DNA of 64,000 bases from Gnetum montanum (taxonomy: Eukaryota; Streptophyta; Gnetopsida; Gnetales; Gnetaceae). The notes beneath the pieces are model-generated. The model made no database searches and was not told the DNA's origin. It was given only the letters and a program-made list of their open reading frames with translations. Positions 12,252-22,740 of this stretch are shown here, piece after piece. The stretch covers positions 441,792 through 505,791 of the forward strand of contig MNCI01015542.1 of assembly GCA_015680685.1 (NCBI GenBank), read 5' to 3'. A program made the position numbers and the translations under genes. Each line of letters starts with the position of its first letter. The first letter of the stretch is position 1.

Positions 12252-13073
12252 TGATGAGTGGCGAGGTACCCCTACACTCAACCATATGAATATGAGCGTC
12301 TCACACGTGATCCGGTCGAACTCCAAGGACTAAGTGCTTACACGCCTTAATGGAACACTTAAGGTTAACCAATCATTGTCCTCCCAAACTTACTCGTATT
12401 GTCACGATTGTATGGTTAAGTAAGTTTGAGGTATGTGATTTTTATATCTTTTATCGTTTTAACGCCTATGCTAGTAGCGAAAGGTGAAGAGAACTAAATA
12501 ACTAATTTTCATTAACTATTCACTTACTAAGTTTTAATTATCCTAGCATCAGTATCCATTCCCACTTGCCTCACACACCCTAAACCAGTGCAACGCTACT
12601 GGGATTACCAAACGCTACTCGTTACTGGGTTACAAAGCATTACACACGTGCTCGAAGCGATCATACTGAATGCACTTAACTAGGAGAGTCAAGGGTGAGA
12701 GAGATTAATTATCTAGGAAAGCATTTAAACATTTAACCATAATTAAATCCTATTTAGCTTAGTCCATATGCTGCAAGGTTTATCAGAAAATTCGTCTTTA
12801 TTGTTGTACACAAATGTAAGCTCAGGTACAATTTGCTCAAATAAAGATCCATTCACTTTGAGACTCCTACTACGGGCACATGAAAATTATTCTAACTCTG
12901 GAATGGTAAAACTGCTATAGTTTGGCTAAGGGACTAACTCTAGATGCCTAAAGCATAGAAAGGCCTCTTATTTATAGGCATTGCAATGGGCTGCGATATC
13001 GCATACGCGATATTGTAGGGGTGGACGTGATATCGCGTACGTGATATCGTGTACGTGATATCGTGGCTCATCA
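12252..13073 (-). repeat. 3' LTR of element D (822 bp)
   Basis: Plus strand starts TGATGAGTGGCGAGG and ends GTGGCTCATCA. The TATA box complement is near 12970. U3 contains repeated CGTGATATCG units at 13024-13065. It is about 40 bp longer than its partner LTR, nearly all of it from extra palindrome units. Confidence 0.9.
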
Positions 13074-13082
13074 TACCCCCAT
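13074..13082 (-). promoter_or_regulatory. Polypurine tract of element D
   Basis: Plus-strand TACCCCCAT directly abuts the LTR; on the element strand this is ATGGGGGTA followed by the LTR start TGATGAG. The same tract sits at the same place in B (55555-55563) and N (50700-50708). Confidence 0.75.
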
Positions 13083-14955
13083 GACTAAATGAAAACTCAT
13101 CCTCAAGTTCCTTACAAAATATTGGGAAGGTATGGGATTATTGACTTGACTGACATTAATGGTAAATGGGGTGACATGTGAACAGATCATCATTACAATA
13201 CATGACAAAATTAGTGTTCATGACAACAAGAGTGAACACTAAACACATTTGACATCCAACCTTATTTGGCAACTGAGAGAGAGGAGAGAAGAGAGAGAAA
13301 AAAGAAGAAGTCTATTGCTGCCGACGCCAATATTGCGCTTTTCGTTGTCCATCCGTAAGCACGTCATCAATCTTGTTCCTTGCATAACTACTCCAGCATG
13401 AGTCCATTCCAAGTGTTTTCTCCAGATCCAACCCATTAGTGTACGAGTGTCATCTGCACACACAACACAGTCTTATATTAGCAAGGGTAAATGAATCATA
13501 ATGCAATTAATACCTTACTTCAGTGTAAGGTCCATTGGCTGAGTTGTGATATGGCTAATGCGGATCTAGAGATATAATACTGGTGGCTACCCAAGGCATA
13601 GGGGTTACGAGAAAATCGAGAAAATTGGACTAGGACCCCCATGACTGAGAGCGAACCTTCAGTAGTGAGAGAATGGAAAAAGATAAGGAATAAGAAAGAT
13701 GGAGAAAAAGAAACAACGGCAACGTCGATAAAATGGATGTCAAAGATGGAAATGAACAAAATAAATGGTGACTACAAAAATGTTTAAGCGAAAGAAATTA
13801 ATGGATGCACCAAATAGGAATGCCAATGGGTCCTCCGCAAAGTAGGCTCATGCCCTGAAAATCCCACATTCAAAGAGTCCGTAGGCTCTAGAAATGTCAT
13901 TGGGAAGCAAGAGTTAAAGTCTTAACCACAAGAATTTACCAAAAAGAAAACAATGTATCAACCAAAATATGGACTATTGATACAACTGGCAATGAGGTGT
14001 ACAATGGGGAAAGAATGATGGTAAGAAGAGAATGGAATGGAGTATCAAAAACAAGGTGGTGTATAGCCCCTTGTGTATTAATGGTTAATGTGACTTAGTA
14101 GATCTCATTCCAAATCCAGCCTCAAACAAACCACATCCAGTGACTTCACATTAATACATTCGGCCCATCCATCCACCTAAAGTAACAAGAATGCTTCCGC
14201 AAGGAGTCACCACCATTCTGATGAAATGAGAAAGGGGAAAGTAGGAAGCAAGAAAGGGCCTTAGTTAGAGGGAACATGTTTTTTTAGTTCCATAACCAGT
14301 GCTTGTAGCCCAGATGATTATTTCGTCTAAGGGGTGTGCTTTAAATTCTCACTATTTTTTTTTGTTTTGCGTGAGAACCACACCATGCAAAGACTTATTA
14401 TTTTTATTAGCTCAGCTTCTCGATAATGGAGCAACGTCAGAATGGTAAGGAAAACTCAAGAAGAAAACATCCAAGCACCCAAGAGAATGGCCAACACAAA
14501 TGCATCAAGTTCCCTTGAAGTCACACCCTTTTAAATCCTTAAGTCCTTCCTTAGTTTGAGAAATAACCAGTCACCAATTCGTTGATAGTTCTTATTATTG
14601 AAGGAAAGGGATTGTATAGTTCCAAGCCAAGAGAGACCATAGAAATTCATGGATGCATGGATGACGTGGGCTCATTGCCTGTTATACCAAAAGAACCATA
14701 CCTTAGTATCAACATCATAACTCAAAGGTAAAAACCAAACACTAGCAATCAATGGAATACAGTTCATACCATCTTTAGGAACACTTATTAGGTGACAAAC
14801 TTAACAAAATAAATAAACACACAAATAAACAAAAAAGTATGAACGATGTTGCAAAACAAAAATAAGAGAAGTTAAAGAAATTTGTAAAACAAAAATGTGT
14901 AAAATAAAAACTTAAAAAGGAACTCAGGGCCTTGATTGATCAGCATAGGTGGCCA
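13083..14955 (-). other. 3' non-coding region of element D
   Basis: About 1.9 kb with no convincing ORF. It includes a second AGTCATGGGGG motif (13636-13646, complement). A segment at about 14285-14363 has tRNA-like A- and B-box sequences followed by a T-tract (see findings). The region is alignable with 42240-43250 (A), 53646-55550 (B) and 50709-52610 (N). No env-like gene was recognised. Confidence 0.7.
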
Positions 14956-15788
14956 TCTCCCCCATGACTAAGTTGGAAGGGGGAGATTTGATTGAAGTGC
15001 TTCAGGTTATTTTTTAGGAATTTCCAGCTTCCCCCTATTGATGTTTTCAGGTTAAGGGCTGGAAGTTGGCGAAACTCTTGCTCCAGTGCATCTATGCCTT
15101 CTACATGGGTGCAAGTTGGTCCGCTAGTTAGTTCCATGCATGTTGGTGAGTTGCTTTCTTGATCAACCATCAGCCATTGGGTGTCTTCTTGTCGTGTGGC
15201 TGCTGCATATAGGCACCTTTGTATATTAATGTCTTGTGCAAATCGGTTGCATGCAGGCAATGCTAAACTTTGCATAATCCATGATCTCTGCACGCAATGG
15301 CACCCCATGTCACTGTATGCAATGCATGGAACTTTCTTCTTCTTGATCTTTCCAAAAGTGCTTTTCTTGGATATTTCTAGGAAAATATCACAAATTCCTA
15401 GGCGTGCATCTATAGTACTTAGCCATGCTCTTCCCATTATTATTAGGAAGTCCCCCTTATCATTTTTTACTTGTATCATTAGGAAATCAGCTGGGTACGA
15501 CCACCCACATACAGTGGTAATGATGTCCTCCACCAATCCCAAGGGAATAGTGATGGACTAGTCAACCAGCTCTAAGTGAATATTGCTCTTCTTTAGTGGA
15601 GGCAGGTTCCAGGCTTTATACATCTCTTGTGATATTAAGTTGACACCAGAACCTAAGTCTAGAAGTGCTTTACATGGTTCATTCCCAGCGACTTGGAGAT
15701 AGATTAAAGGACTTTCGGGGTCTGCGAATTTCCTGGGAAGGTGGCCTTCCTTAATCCAGTCAGTAACGGTATGTGTTAACATAACCAT
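14940..15788 (-). pseudogene. Aspartic protease region of element D
   Basis: Two open stretches on the minus strand, 15788-15558 (76 residues) and 15542-14940 (200 residues), are separated by a single TAG just before the SITIPLG block. The active-site region reads ALLDLGSGVNLIS, so the catalytic D-S-G is D-L-G. The VEDI.TTVCGWSYPADFL, GDFLIIMGRAWLSTIDARLGI and KKKVPCIAYSDMGC blocks match A and B. After about residue 170 of the second stretch the frame leaves the coding homology near the deletion joint. The TAG is at the same codon as in A and G, whereas B has CAG. Confidence 0.8.
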
Positions 15789-16391
15789 GTGTGTTGAGCT
15801 CTGTTTTTAATTCGAAGGGAGCTCGGAAGCCTTATTTGATGGAGAAGTGTTCCGAGGCTCAACCGCTTGTGGTTGTGAGAGCTTGTTTGGACTGTTGGTT
15901 CTGAAGAAAGGTCTTCTCTTTGTGTGGTTGTCAGAACCAGCAGTGAGTTGAAGGTTTACAGCTCTCGTAGCATTGTGTTGCTGCGGTTGAGTGGGGAGTT
16001 CCCCTTACATTGTTGGAGCAGGTGGTAATGGAGCTATCGGTGTCAGAGTTGTGGATGGATTTGGAGGATGGTATGTATGTGGTGTGTCTCCCCTAGGAGA
16101 AGGAGTCCTATAATACTCTCAAGCTTGGTAGTGACGTTGAGGTGTCACATGACCAATAGAGTCACATGGAGAGATTGGCTGCTACACGTAGTAGCCATAT
16201 GGATCCGATTTCTGGTAAGGGTATTATTGCCTTGGTGGTGGCATCCCCCATGATTATGGGTATTGCCACTACTGGTGTTGTTCAATAGGTTGTGGTGGAG
16301 TTCCACTTGGATAATACATTAATGGTTGGTGGAACTGCTTTGGGTTACCTTGGGGATAAGGTAATCATTGGGGTGCTTGCCTTTTGTTAAG

Positions 16392-18320
16392 TCATGGGTT
16401 AAGTGCATACACCCCAGACTCTTGCAGATGTGAGATTATTGGGAAACATCCCTTAGGATGGTCATACTGGCATATCTCACATCCACCGTCATTGTCTGTA
16501 TCAGAATCCACAACCTCTTCGGTGATAGCCATTTTACCCTTGCCTTTGTTACGTGCATGGTCAAAATCCCTCTTTTTCTTTTTATCATAGTCACTACCTC
16601 GCTCCTTAGACTCCTCTACGATTTTGAGAACGATTTCAAATCTACTATCTAGGGAGTCCCACATTTGGTCCACCTTCGTCGACACTTCTGTTGTTAATTT
16701 TTGGAGTAGCAAGGTTTTCCTATTCACCATCTCCTCGAGTGGTGACTCTTCCTTCTCCTCACAGAATCTCACTCCTCTTTTTCGGAGGGAAGGATCGTGG
16801 TTGTACTCTTCTGCACTTTCTCTATTACGTAGCTCCCCCTCTTCCTTAGCTACTTGCTCCAACAATCTATGAATCTGATGGGATCTAAGCTCTGACAATC
16901 TCCCTTGGGCATACGTTCCAAGGGTTCTCCTGGTTTCATGCCTAAATCCATCTACGAGATAGCGTAGTTGATCCCGCTATGAGTAACCATGGCTTGGGCA
17001 ACGATGTAACAGTGCATAGTATCGGCCCATGGCAGCATCCAAGGGTTCATGAGTTCCCTGCTTCCATCCTTGGATTTGCTTTCGCAGGTTGGACACCCAG
17101 GAGTATGTTTGATACTTATCGTTAAATAGTTCTAGCATCGTACTCCACCTTCGAATGGATTCTGATTCTAAGGACCGGTACCAGCTTTTCGCTTCGTTTA
17201 CTAGTGTCCTTGGGAATAACTTTAGCTTTTTCCATTTGTTCTCAATGTTCTGCAAGGCACATGCATCATGAAATTCTTGTAAGTGATTCTGAGGATCATC
17301 ATTATATCCCCCCTCAAATCATGGGATGTTATTCATGTCTAATCTCTTGATCCTACTATCTTTTTGGTGCCTTGTAGGAATTCTAATGGCCTCCGTGATG
17401 TCTAACATGCTTCGAGTTGCAAGTAGGGGTTCTTCGTGGTCATTTCTTTCATAGCGTCTATGATGTCTACGTTGTTCCCTACTCTCCCTTCTTTCATGCC
17501 GTGATTCTCTAGAATGCCCTCGTCCTCGTTCCCGACTCTCTCATCGAGGTTTCTCACTTTGCTTACCCTTATCCTCATGGTTACGTTCCTTATGACTGCG
17601 TCCTAATACTGAAGGAGAGGGTGAATGTGACAATGAAGGTGAAGAAGAAGGAGAACCATCGCCATGATGATGTTTCCTACCTTCTCTTTGGTGGTCCTGA
17701 CCCAGATCATGATGACAATCAGAATGCCCGCCCTTATCATGTGCTTGTGTTCCCTTGTTGAACACTTGGTGTTCATGGGGATCAGAACCAGGGTTGTGAA
17801 TCGTGGAGTGAAGGTTCTGGTACACCACCTCCTCACCATCGTTAGGAGGGGGAACATCGTTTTGTGGAGAACCTATTGAAATAGGTTCACCACCCTCAAT
17901 TTTTCTTAAGATGGGTGGAGTGTTATGGGGTCCTTTTCCCTTCAAATATGTGTGGTAACTCTCCTGACGCAAGTCCCATTGATGTTGTGCTTCTGTGGAA
18001 TGGTAGTCCCTTGTGTTGTAATCACATGCAACGTACTCTGCGTACAATTGTGACATGCCTATTCATGCAAGAGCATGAAGGAGCATGTTGGGGACTGCTT
18101 GGTCTGGAGGCAACGCTATGTTACCCTCCAAGTCTCTCCAACGCAGTTGTTCATCTTGATGGAGAATAAAGGTAAAGTCAAGTATATACTCATCGTGATG
18201 AATATATACCACACGAAATTGTTGAGGAACTGGTGGATTTTGGTTATGTGTGTTGTGCCGCTGACTGTCTCTAGTGTTGTTCCTAGGCGATGAAGTGCTT
18301 TTGTGCGAAGAAGAAGACAT
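16392..18320 (-). pseudogene. gag of element D (nearly intact, a few stops)
   Basis: Starts at 18320 (MSSSSHKSTSS). From the N-terminus: a conserved block with FTFILHQDEQLRWRDLEGN (about residues 48-66), a stop at about 18063, then 171 residues ending in a His/Asp/Ser-rich region (18056-17541). Next comes an Arg/Glu-rich stretch and the gag core with LFPRTLVNEAKSWYRSLE and RRWSTMLELFNDKYQTY (17255-16977). Then a helical region (16898 on) and a knuckle CEICQYDHPKGCF, where the fourth ligand Cys is Phe; B keeps Cys-Cys. It would package RNA as the capsid/nucleocapsid precursor if intact. A linker to protease continues to 15790. Confidence 0.8.
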
Positions 18321-18468
18321 TTTAGTCTTGTTTGGTGTGCTATTTACTGTTATCTTGTTTTTCTTTTGATCAACCCTAACGATGTGAATGATCTCCTATG
18401 TTCTACGTTCTAGCATCCCAACGATGTGAATGATCTCCTATGTTCTATGTAGCGCATAAACAACTAAG

Positions 18469-18486
18469 TCCCCGGCAATGGTGCCA
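18469..18486 (-). promoter_or_regulatory. Primer binding site of element D (tRNA-Asp type)
   Basis: The sense strand reads TGGCACCATTGCCGGGGA, one base inside the 5' LTR. It matches the complement of the 3' end of plant tRNA-Asp(GUC) (TGGCGCCGTTGCCGGGGA, from memory) except at two positions. A tRNA-Asp PBS is typical of Athila/Tat gypsy elements. Confidence 0.75.
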
Positions 18487-18487
18487 A

Positions 18488-19270
18488 TGATGAGTGGCAA
18501 GGTACCCCTACACTCAACCATATGAATACGAGTGTCTCATGTGCGATCCGGTCGAACTCCAAGGACTAAGTGCTTATGCACCTTAATGGAACACTTAAGG
18601 TTAACCAATCGTTGTCCTCCCAAACTTACTCATATTGTCACGGTTGTATGGTTAAGTAAGTTTGAGGTATGTGATTTTTATATCTTTTATCTTTTTAACG
18701 CCTATGCTAGTAGGAAATGGTGAAGAGAACTAATTAACTATTTACTAACTAATTTTTAATTATCCTAGCATCAGTATCTATTCCCACTTGCCACACACAC
18801 CCTGAACCAATGCCACGCTACTGGGATTACCAAGTGCTACTCATTACTGGGTTACCAAGCGTTACACACGTGCTCGAAGCAGTCGTACTAAATGCACTTA
18901 ACTAGGAGAGTCAAGGGTTGAGAGAGATTAATTATCTAGGAAAGCATTTAAACATTTAACAATAATTAAATCCTATTTAGCTTAGTCCATATGCTGCAAG
19001 GTTTATCAGAAAATTTGTCTTTATTGCCGTACACAAATGTGTGCTCAGGTACAATTTGCTCAAATAAAGATCTGTTCACTTTGAGACTCCTATTGTGAAC
19101 ACATGGAAATTATTCTAACTCTGGAATGGTAAAACTGCTATAGTTTGGCTAAGGGACTAACTCTAGATGCCTAAAGCATGGAAAGCTGCCTCTTATTTAT
19201 AGGCATTGCGGCAAGCTGCGATATCGCGTACGCGATATCGCAGGGGCAGACGTGATATTGCGGCTCATCA
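18488..19270 (-). repeat. 5' LTR of element D (783 bp)
   Basis: Plus strand starts TGATGAGTGGCAAGG and ends GCGGCTCATCA, followed by the duplicated ATAAG. The TATA box lies at 19194-19201 on the minus strand (TATAAATA). Immediately upstream of it (19217-19260) are GCGATATCGCGTACGCG palindromes, with fewer units than the partner LTR. Confidence 0.9.
19194..19201 (-). promoter_or_regulatory. TATA box of element D 5' LTR
   Basis: TATAAATA in the context GCCTATAAATAAGAGG on the minus strand. The same context recurs in A (35186-35193), B (44000-44007 and 55675-55682) and N (52764-52771). Confidence 0.7.
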
Positions 19271-19450
19271 ATAAGGTTCAACTTAATCAAGGTTGCTTGC
19301 AACATTACTAGTACAGAACATTCGAGAGGTAAAACAACGTTACCCTGCAAATCACTCCACCTTAGTTGGTCATCGTGGTGAAAGATAAATGTGAAATCAA
19401 GATAGTATGGATCAGTGTGAGCATATGAAATTTTGATTTGCATGAGCACA
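19271..19450 (-). pseudogene. Element G, segment 3: gag N-terminal part
   Basis: Minus-strand coding remnant with the conserved N-terminal gag block: SYAHTDPYYLDFTFIFHHDD, then QLRWSDLQGNVVLPLE. It matches the same block in A (36162 on), B (44965 on) and D (18240-18100). It breaks at 19271, where element D was inserted (ATAAG duplication). Sequence upstream to 19713 is untranslated leader. Confidence 0.75.
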
Positions 19451-19549
19451 CTCCAATCTTCTTCATCATATCCTTTGTCATGACTCTTATGAGTTTCTTT
19501 GGCAAGTGGTGACTTTTCTTTTAAGTATAAAAGCCATATTATGTTTTTG

Positions 19550-19567
19550 ACGTTGTTGTTGTTGTTG

Positions 19568-19622
<55 letters not shown>
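19550..19622. repeat. Compound microsatellite (GTT)n(TG)n
   Basis: About seven GTT units run into more than 25 TG units, ending at 19622. It lies in the 5' leader of element G between its LTR and gag. Such a tract is expected to vary in length between individuals. Confidence 0.95.
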
Positions 19623-19625
<3 letters not shown>

Positions 19626-19714
19626 AAAGAATTAATTCAAGTGTGAAAGATAAACTTTGTAATTCTTAATACAACGAACTGTATAAAATCAACTACTAAG
19701 CAAACATTGACACA

Positions 19715-20617
19715 TCCCTAACAATGGTGCCAGTGATGAGTGGTTGGGTATTCCAGCACTCCACCATACAAGTCACAATGCATGCACATGACCAAATCGT
19801 AATCCATGGATGGATAATGTAAGTATGCTAGTGATTGATAGTTGGTTCATGATCGTTATCTTTTCCTGTTGAGTTAGTGAAGTGTGTGTAGTATAGTTTA
19901 ACTTGCAGTGAGGTGTATGATATGATAATGTTGTCAACTCATATTACTCCTAAGAGTGTATTCATAATGAAAGGATGAGAGTAAAATCTGAATCTAAATG
20001 ATAATAGGAATTTGTTCTATCCTATGGTGATGAGCATTTGTTCTTGGCTTGTTGTACACATCCTAGGCTCATATAATCATTGCTAGTATAACCAAGTGAA
20101 TTCACTATTGAGCAAATCAAGTGAAGTTACTACTGGGTTACCAAACGATTACACTTAATGTTTGAAACTAGTCATACTCATTCTGCCTTATTAATGAACG
20201 TGAGAAAAGTAAAGTACTTTAAAAATGTAAAGAACTAAACTAAAGTAATCATATTAAAGAAGTGAAAATTAAACCAAGGAAAATGATTAAGTAAAAGTAA
20301 GGAAACTAAGTGTAATGTTGCAATGATGAGAAAAAATCTCAATCTTTATTTCCGTCCATGAATTGTGCCCAAGTACAATCCACTCGAACAAAGATTCTGT
20401 ACAACTATTGAACACCACATTGCAAGCATTCACTCTATCGCTAAGTCTAAGTTACGAAAACAAACTATAAGAATTTCGCTAAGGGTGGAATGAAAGATGT
20501 TCGGTTGATGTGACCAAGTGTTGGTATTTATAGGGGTGACTAAGATCCTCTACATCACATGAACGATGCCGTATGGAGGGCTGCAATGTCATAGATATGA
20601 TATCATGGTCGATTACA
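19715..20617 (-). repeat. PBS and 5' LTR of element G (outer end decayed)
   Basis: The PBS complement TCCCTAACAATGGTGCCA is at 19715-19732, and the LTR begins TGATGAGTGG at 19734. Blocks around 20040-20180 and 20350-20420 match the F LTRs. The U3 end is degraded: a last ATGATATCATGG palindrome is near 20598, and no terminal TCATCA was found. The right boundary is therefore approximate; LINE-like sequence follows. Confidence 0.65.
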
Positions 20618-20634
20618 AAAAAGGTTTTATCAAA

Positions 20635-20850
20635 AGTCATCTTAAATGGTTTGAACATGTTTTGAGAAAACCAAGGAGTGCACCTATTAGAAAAATCTAC
20701 TTTATTAAAGTTAGGAAAACCATTTTAAAAAACAAAATATATTTGATTTATAAGAATAAAAGAAACATATCCAAGGCCTCGGCATTAATAATAACAAAAT
20801 TGTTTTGGAAGGAGGGTGGTTGGGTTGTCAGAACCAAAACTAGATGACTA
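20635..20850 (+). pseudogene. LINE ORF2 3'-end scrap
   Basis: Translation at about 20638-20691 gives LKWFEHVLRKPRSAPIRK. This resembles the RWFGHV-R-P-APVRR motif near the C-terminus of many plant LINE reverse-transcriptase polyproteins. Only this short motif is recognisable. It abuts the degraded end of the element G LTR. Confidence 0.4.
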
Positions 20851-21500
20851 TATGTACCTACTACCAATAATAGGTGGCTCAAGCAATTTAATCATTGTCT
20901 TGTTATGCAAGAGACTGCCAATTCAAGTCACATTTAAGGCATCACTTTATTTCTATATGATTCTTAATGTATCATGTTGGCTATATATCTTTGGGTATAG
21001 TCAAACTATTTCAGGTTCCAACACAAAACTTTGTTCTAATGTATCTTTCTAATATTTCTTGTCGGTTATATATCTTGGGGTGTACCTATAGCCACATTAA
21101 CCAAGCACTTCCCACTAGAATTAAACCTATAACTTAAAGCTTTCAAATCAAGAGTCTTACCACTACTCACTAGGTTGTTAACAAAACTAAATAGCATAAG
21201 AGAGTGAGGTATTGTTAAGTTGGTTAGAGCATGCAACTTATGTTTTGCAAGTCATATGTTCAATTCCAACAAGTTTGCAAATATAACAAAGCTATCATTA
21301 AAGTTTGTGTTGGCTATATGCCCCAAGGGTACATGTAGTCATCTAGTTTTGGGGCTTGTCAAAACCCCAAAACTTTTTTTTTAACAATATTTACCGAGAA
21401 GACATATAGTCCAATTAGAACTTTATAACCCAACATTGCCCATAGAAGCAAACCCATAACTTGGAGCTTCCAAATCGAGAGTTATCTAGTTCTAAGATCA
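20820..21500. repeat. Cluster of tRNA-derived SINE-like sequences
   Basis: Three units with tRNA-like promoter boxes. On the plus strand, 21214-21280 has TTAAGTTGGTTAGAGCATGC (A-box-like) and TGTTCAATTCC (B-box-like), with a T-tract at 21371-21381. On the minus strand, about 21050-21185 has TAGTGGTAAG and AGGTTTAATTCTA. Also on the minus strand, about 21395-21500 has a degenerate B-box (GGGTTTGCTTC). A body segment near 21325-21361 recurs inverted at 20823-20857 (ACTAGATGACTA-ATGTACC), which supports one repeat family. Confidence 0.55.
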
Positions 21501-21780
21501 ACAACCCCCTCATATTGCAAACCCAAGCTACATGTAATTATCTAATGTTAGTTTTAGTTCCTATATGTTCAAGGGTACATCATGACTATATCAAAGCCTT
21601 GTAATACAAGAACTTCTATCCTATAGAAGCGTACATCACGATGATATCAAAGCCTTATAATACAAGAACTTTTGTCCTGTAGACCTTTTGTGGTCTCATA
21701 AGGACATAATTAATCATTGCCATTCCATTTTCATATAATAATCTAATTCTCTTTCTAGAATTACAAGCCCCGTAAAGTCG
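21501..21780. other. Unassigned intergenic sequence with a short duplication
   Basis: No coding region was recognised. It contains a short direct repeat (ATATCAAAGCCTT-TAATACAAGAACTT at about 21590-21616 and again at 21643-21670) and a further scrap resembling the SINE body near 21530-21580. Confidence 0.5.
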
Positions 21781-22740
21781 AAATAAATCTATAATGATGA
21801 TAATGATGATGAATCATTTATTTGACTTTTTCCATTTTGCATTGATTTCTTGTTAAGTAATAGTAAATCTTACGGGTTCTTTGCTGATGCAACTTAAAGT
21901 TAAAATAAATCTGTACCAATGATGAATCATTTATTTTACTTTTTACATTTTGCACTGATTTCTTATTAGGTAACGGTGAATCTACAGGTTCTTCACTGAT
22001 GCAACTTGCATTGCTTTCTTGTTAGGTAACTGTGAATCTACGGTCTTTACTGATGCAACCTTGTAGAAAGATAATGAGGTTAACATGACCATAGCAAATC
22101 ATGAACACTTCCATTCCAAGGGTTCCTTGCAGAAAGATAATGAGGTGAACGTGACCATAGCAAATCATGAACACTTCTATTCGAAGGGTTCATGTAACTG
22201 TACAACCCTTCACAGATCACACTAATATATTACAATATCACAGTAGGCAGATAAGAGGTGCATGCTGTATACTTTGGGTGTTGGAAGAAGAAACCTTCTC
22301 TCTCTCTCTTTTAACAATATACACCACCATTCCAAGGGTTCATGCGATTATACATGCCTTCAGAGAAACCAGAGATTATATTGCAGTATCATCGTAACCA
22401 GAAACGAGGTGCGTAATAGATACTTGGCCTGTTGAATTAGAAAAAAAAATTTACCAAGATAAGACTATATTACAATATGACAGTACCCAAGAGAAGTTTA
22501 CATTGCAATATCACGGCAACCAGCATGATATAGACTAGGGTGTCATAGACTAGGGTGTTGAACCAGAAATTTTTTATATCACAGTAATCAGAGAAGGTAC
22601 ATCTTCTCTTCATGATATATACTTGGTGTTGAACCGGAAATTTTTTTATATCACAGTAATCAGAGAAGGTACATCTACTCTGCATGATATATACTTGGGT
22701 GTTTGAAACGGAAAAAAAAATATAACAATGTTTATTCCCA
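21781..22740. repeat. Composite minisatellite downstream of the Ser/Pro-rich gene
   Basis: Successive direct-repeat blocks. A unit starting AAATAAATCT is at 21781 and 21903, with a partial third from about 22007. A unit of about 65 bp with AGAAAGATAATGAGGT is at 22060-22124 and 22125-22190. A block of about 115 bp is at 22180-22295 and 22330-22445. At 22480-22735 a unit of about 70-75 bp, with CACAGTAATCAGAGAAGGTA and GATATATACTTGG, is repeated. The repeats are degenerate but clear by eye. Confidence 0.75.

Larger units (their letters stand above)
12252..19270 (-). mobile_element. Element D: nested LTR retrotransposon lacking RT-RH-IN
   Basis: A complete nested insertion on the minus strand. 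The left (3') LTR is 12252-13073, internal 13074-18487, and the right (5') LTR 18488-19270. It is flanked by perfect ATAAG duplications at 12247-12251 and 19271-19275. The LTRs are strikingly alike over hundreds of bases, so this is among the younger insertions in the left block. Internal order is PBS, gag, protease, then a direct jump at about 14960 to the 3' non-coding region. RT, RNase H and integrase are missing. Gag is the best preserved of all copies, with only a few stops. Confidence 0.92.

Noticed and set aside
15181-15561. 126-codon plus-strand frame
   Set aside because: Exact antisense shadow of the element D protease region.
21214-21280. Genuine tRNA gene
   Set aside because: Only the promoter-box text resembles tRNA; no full cloverleaf could be drawn and a SINE-like body and T-tract follow.
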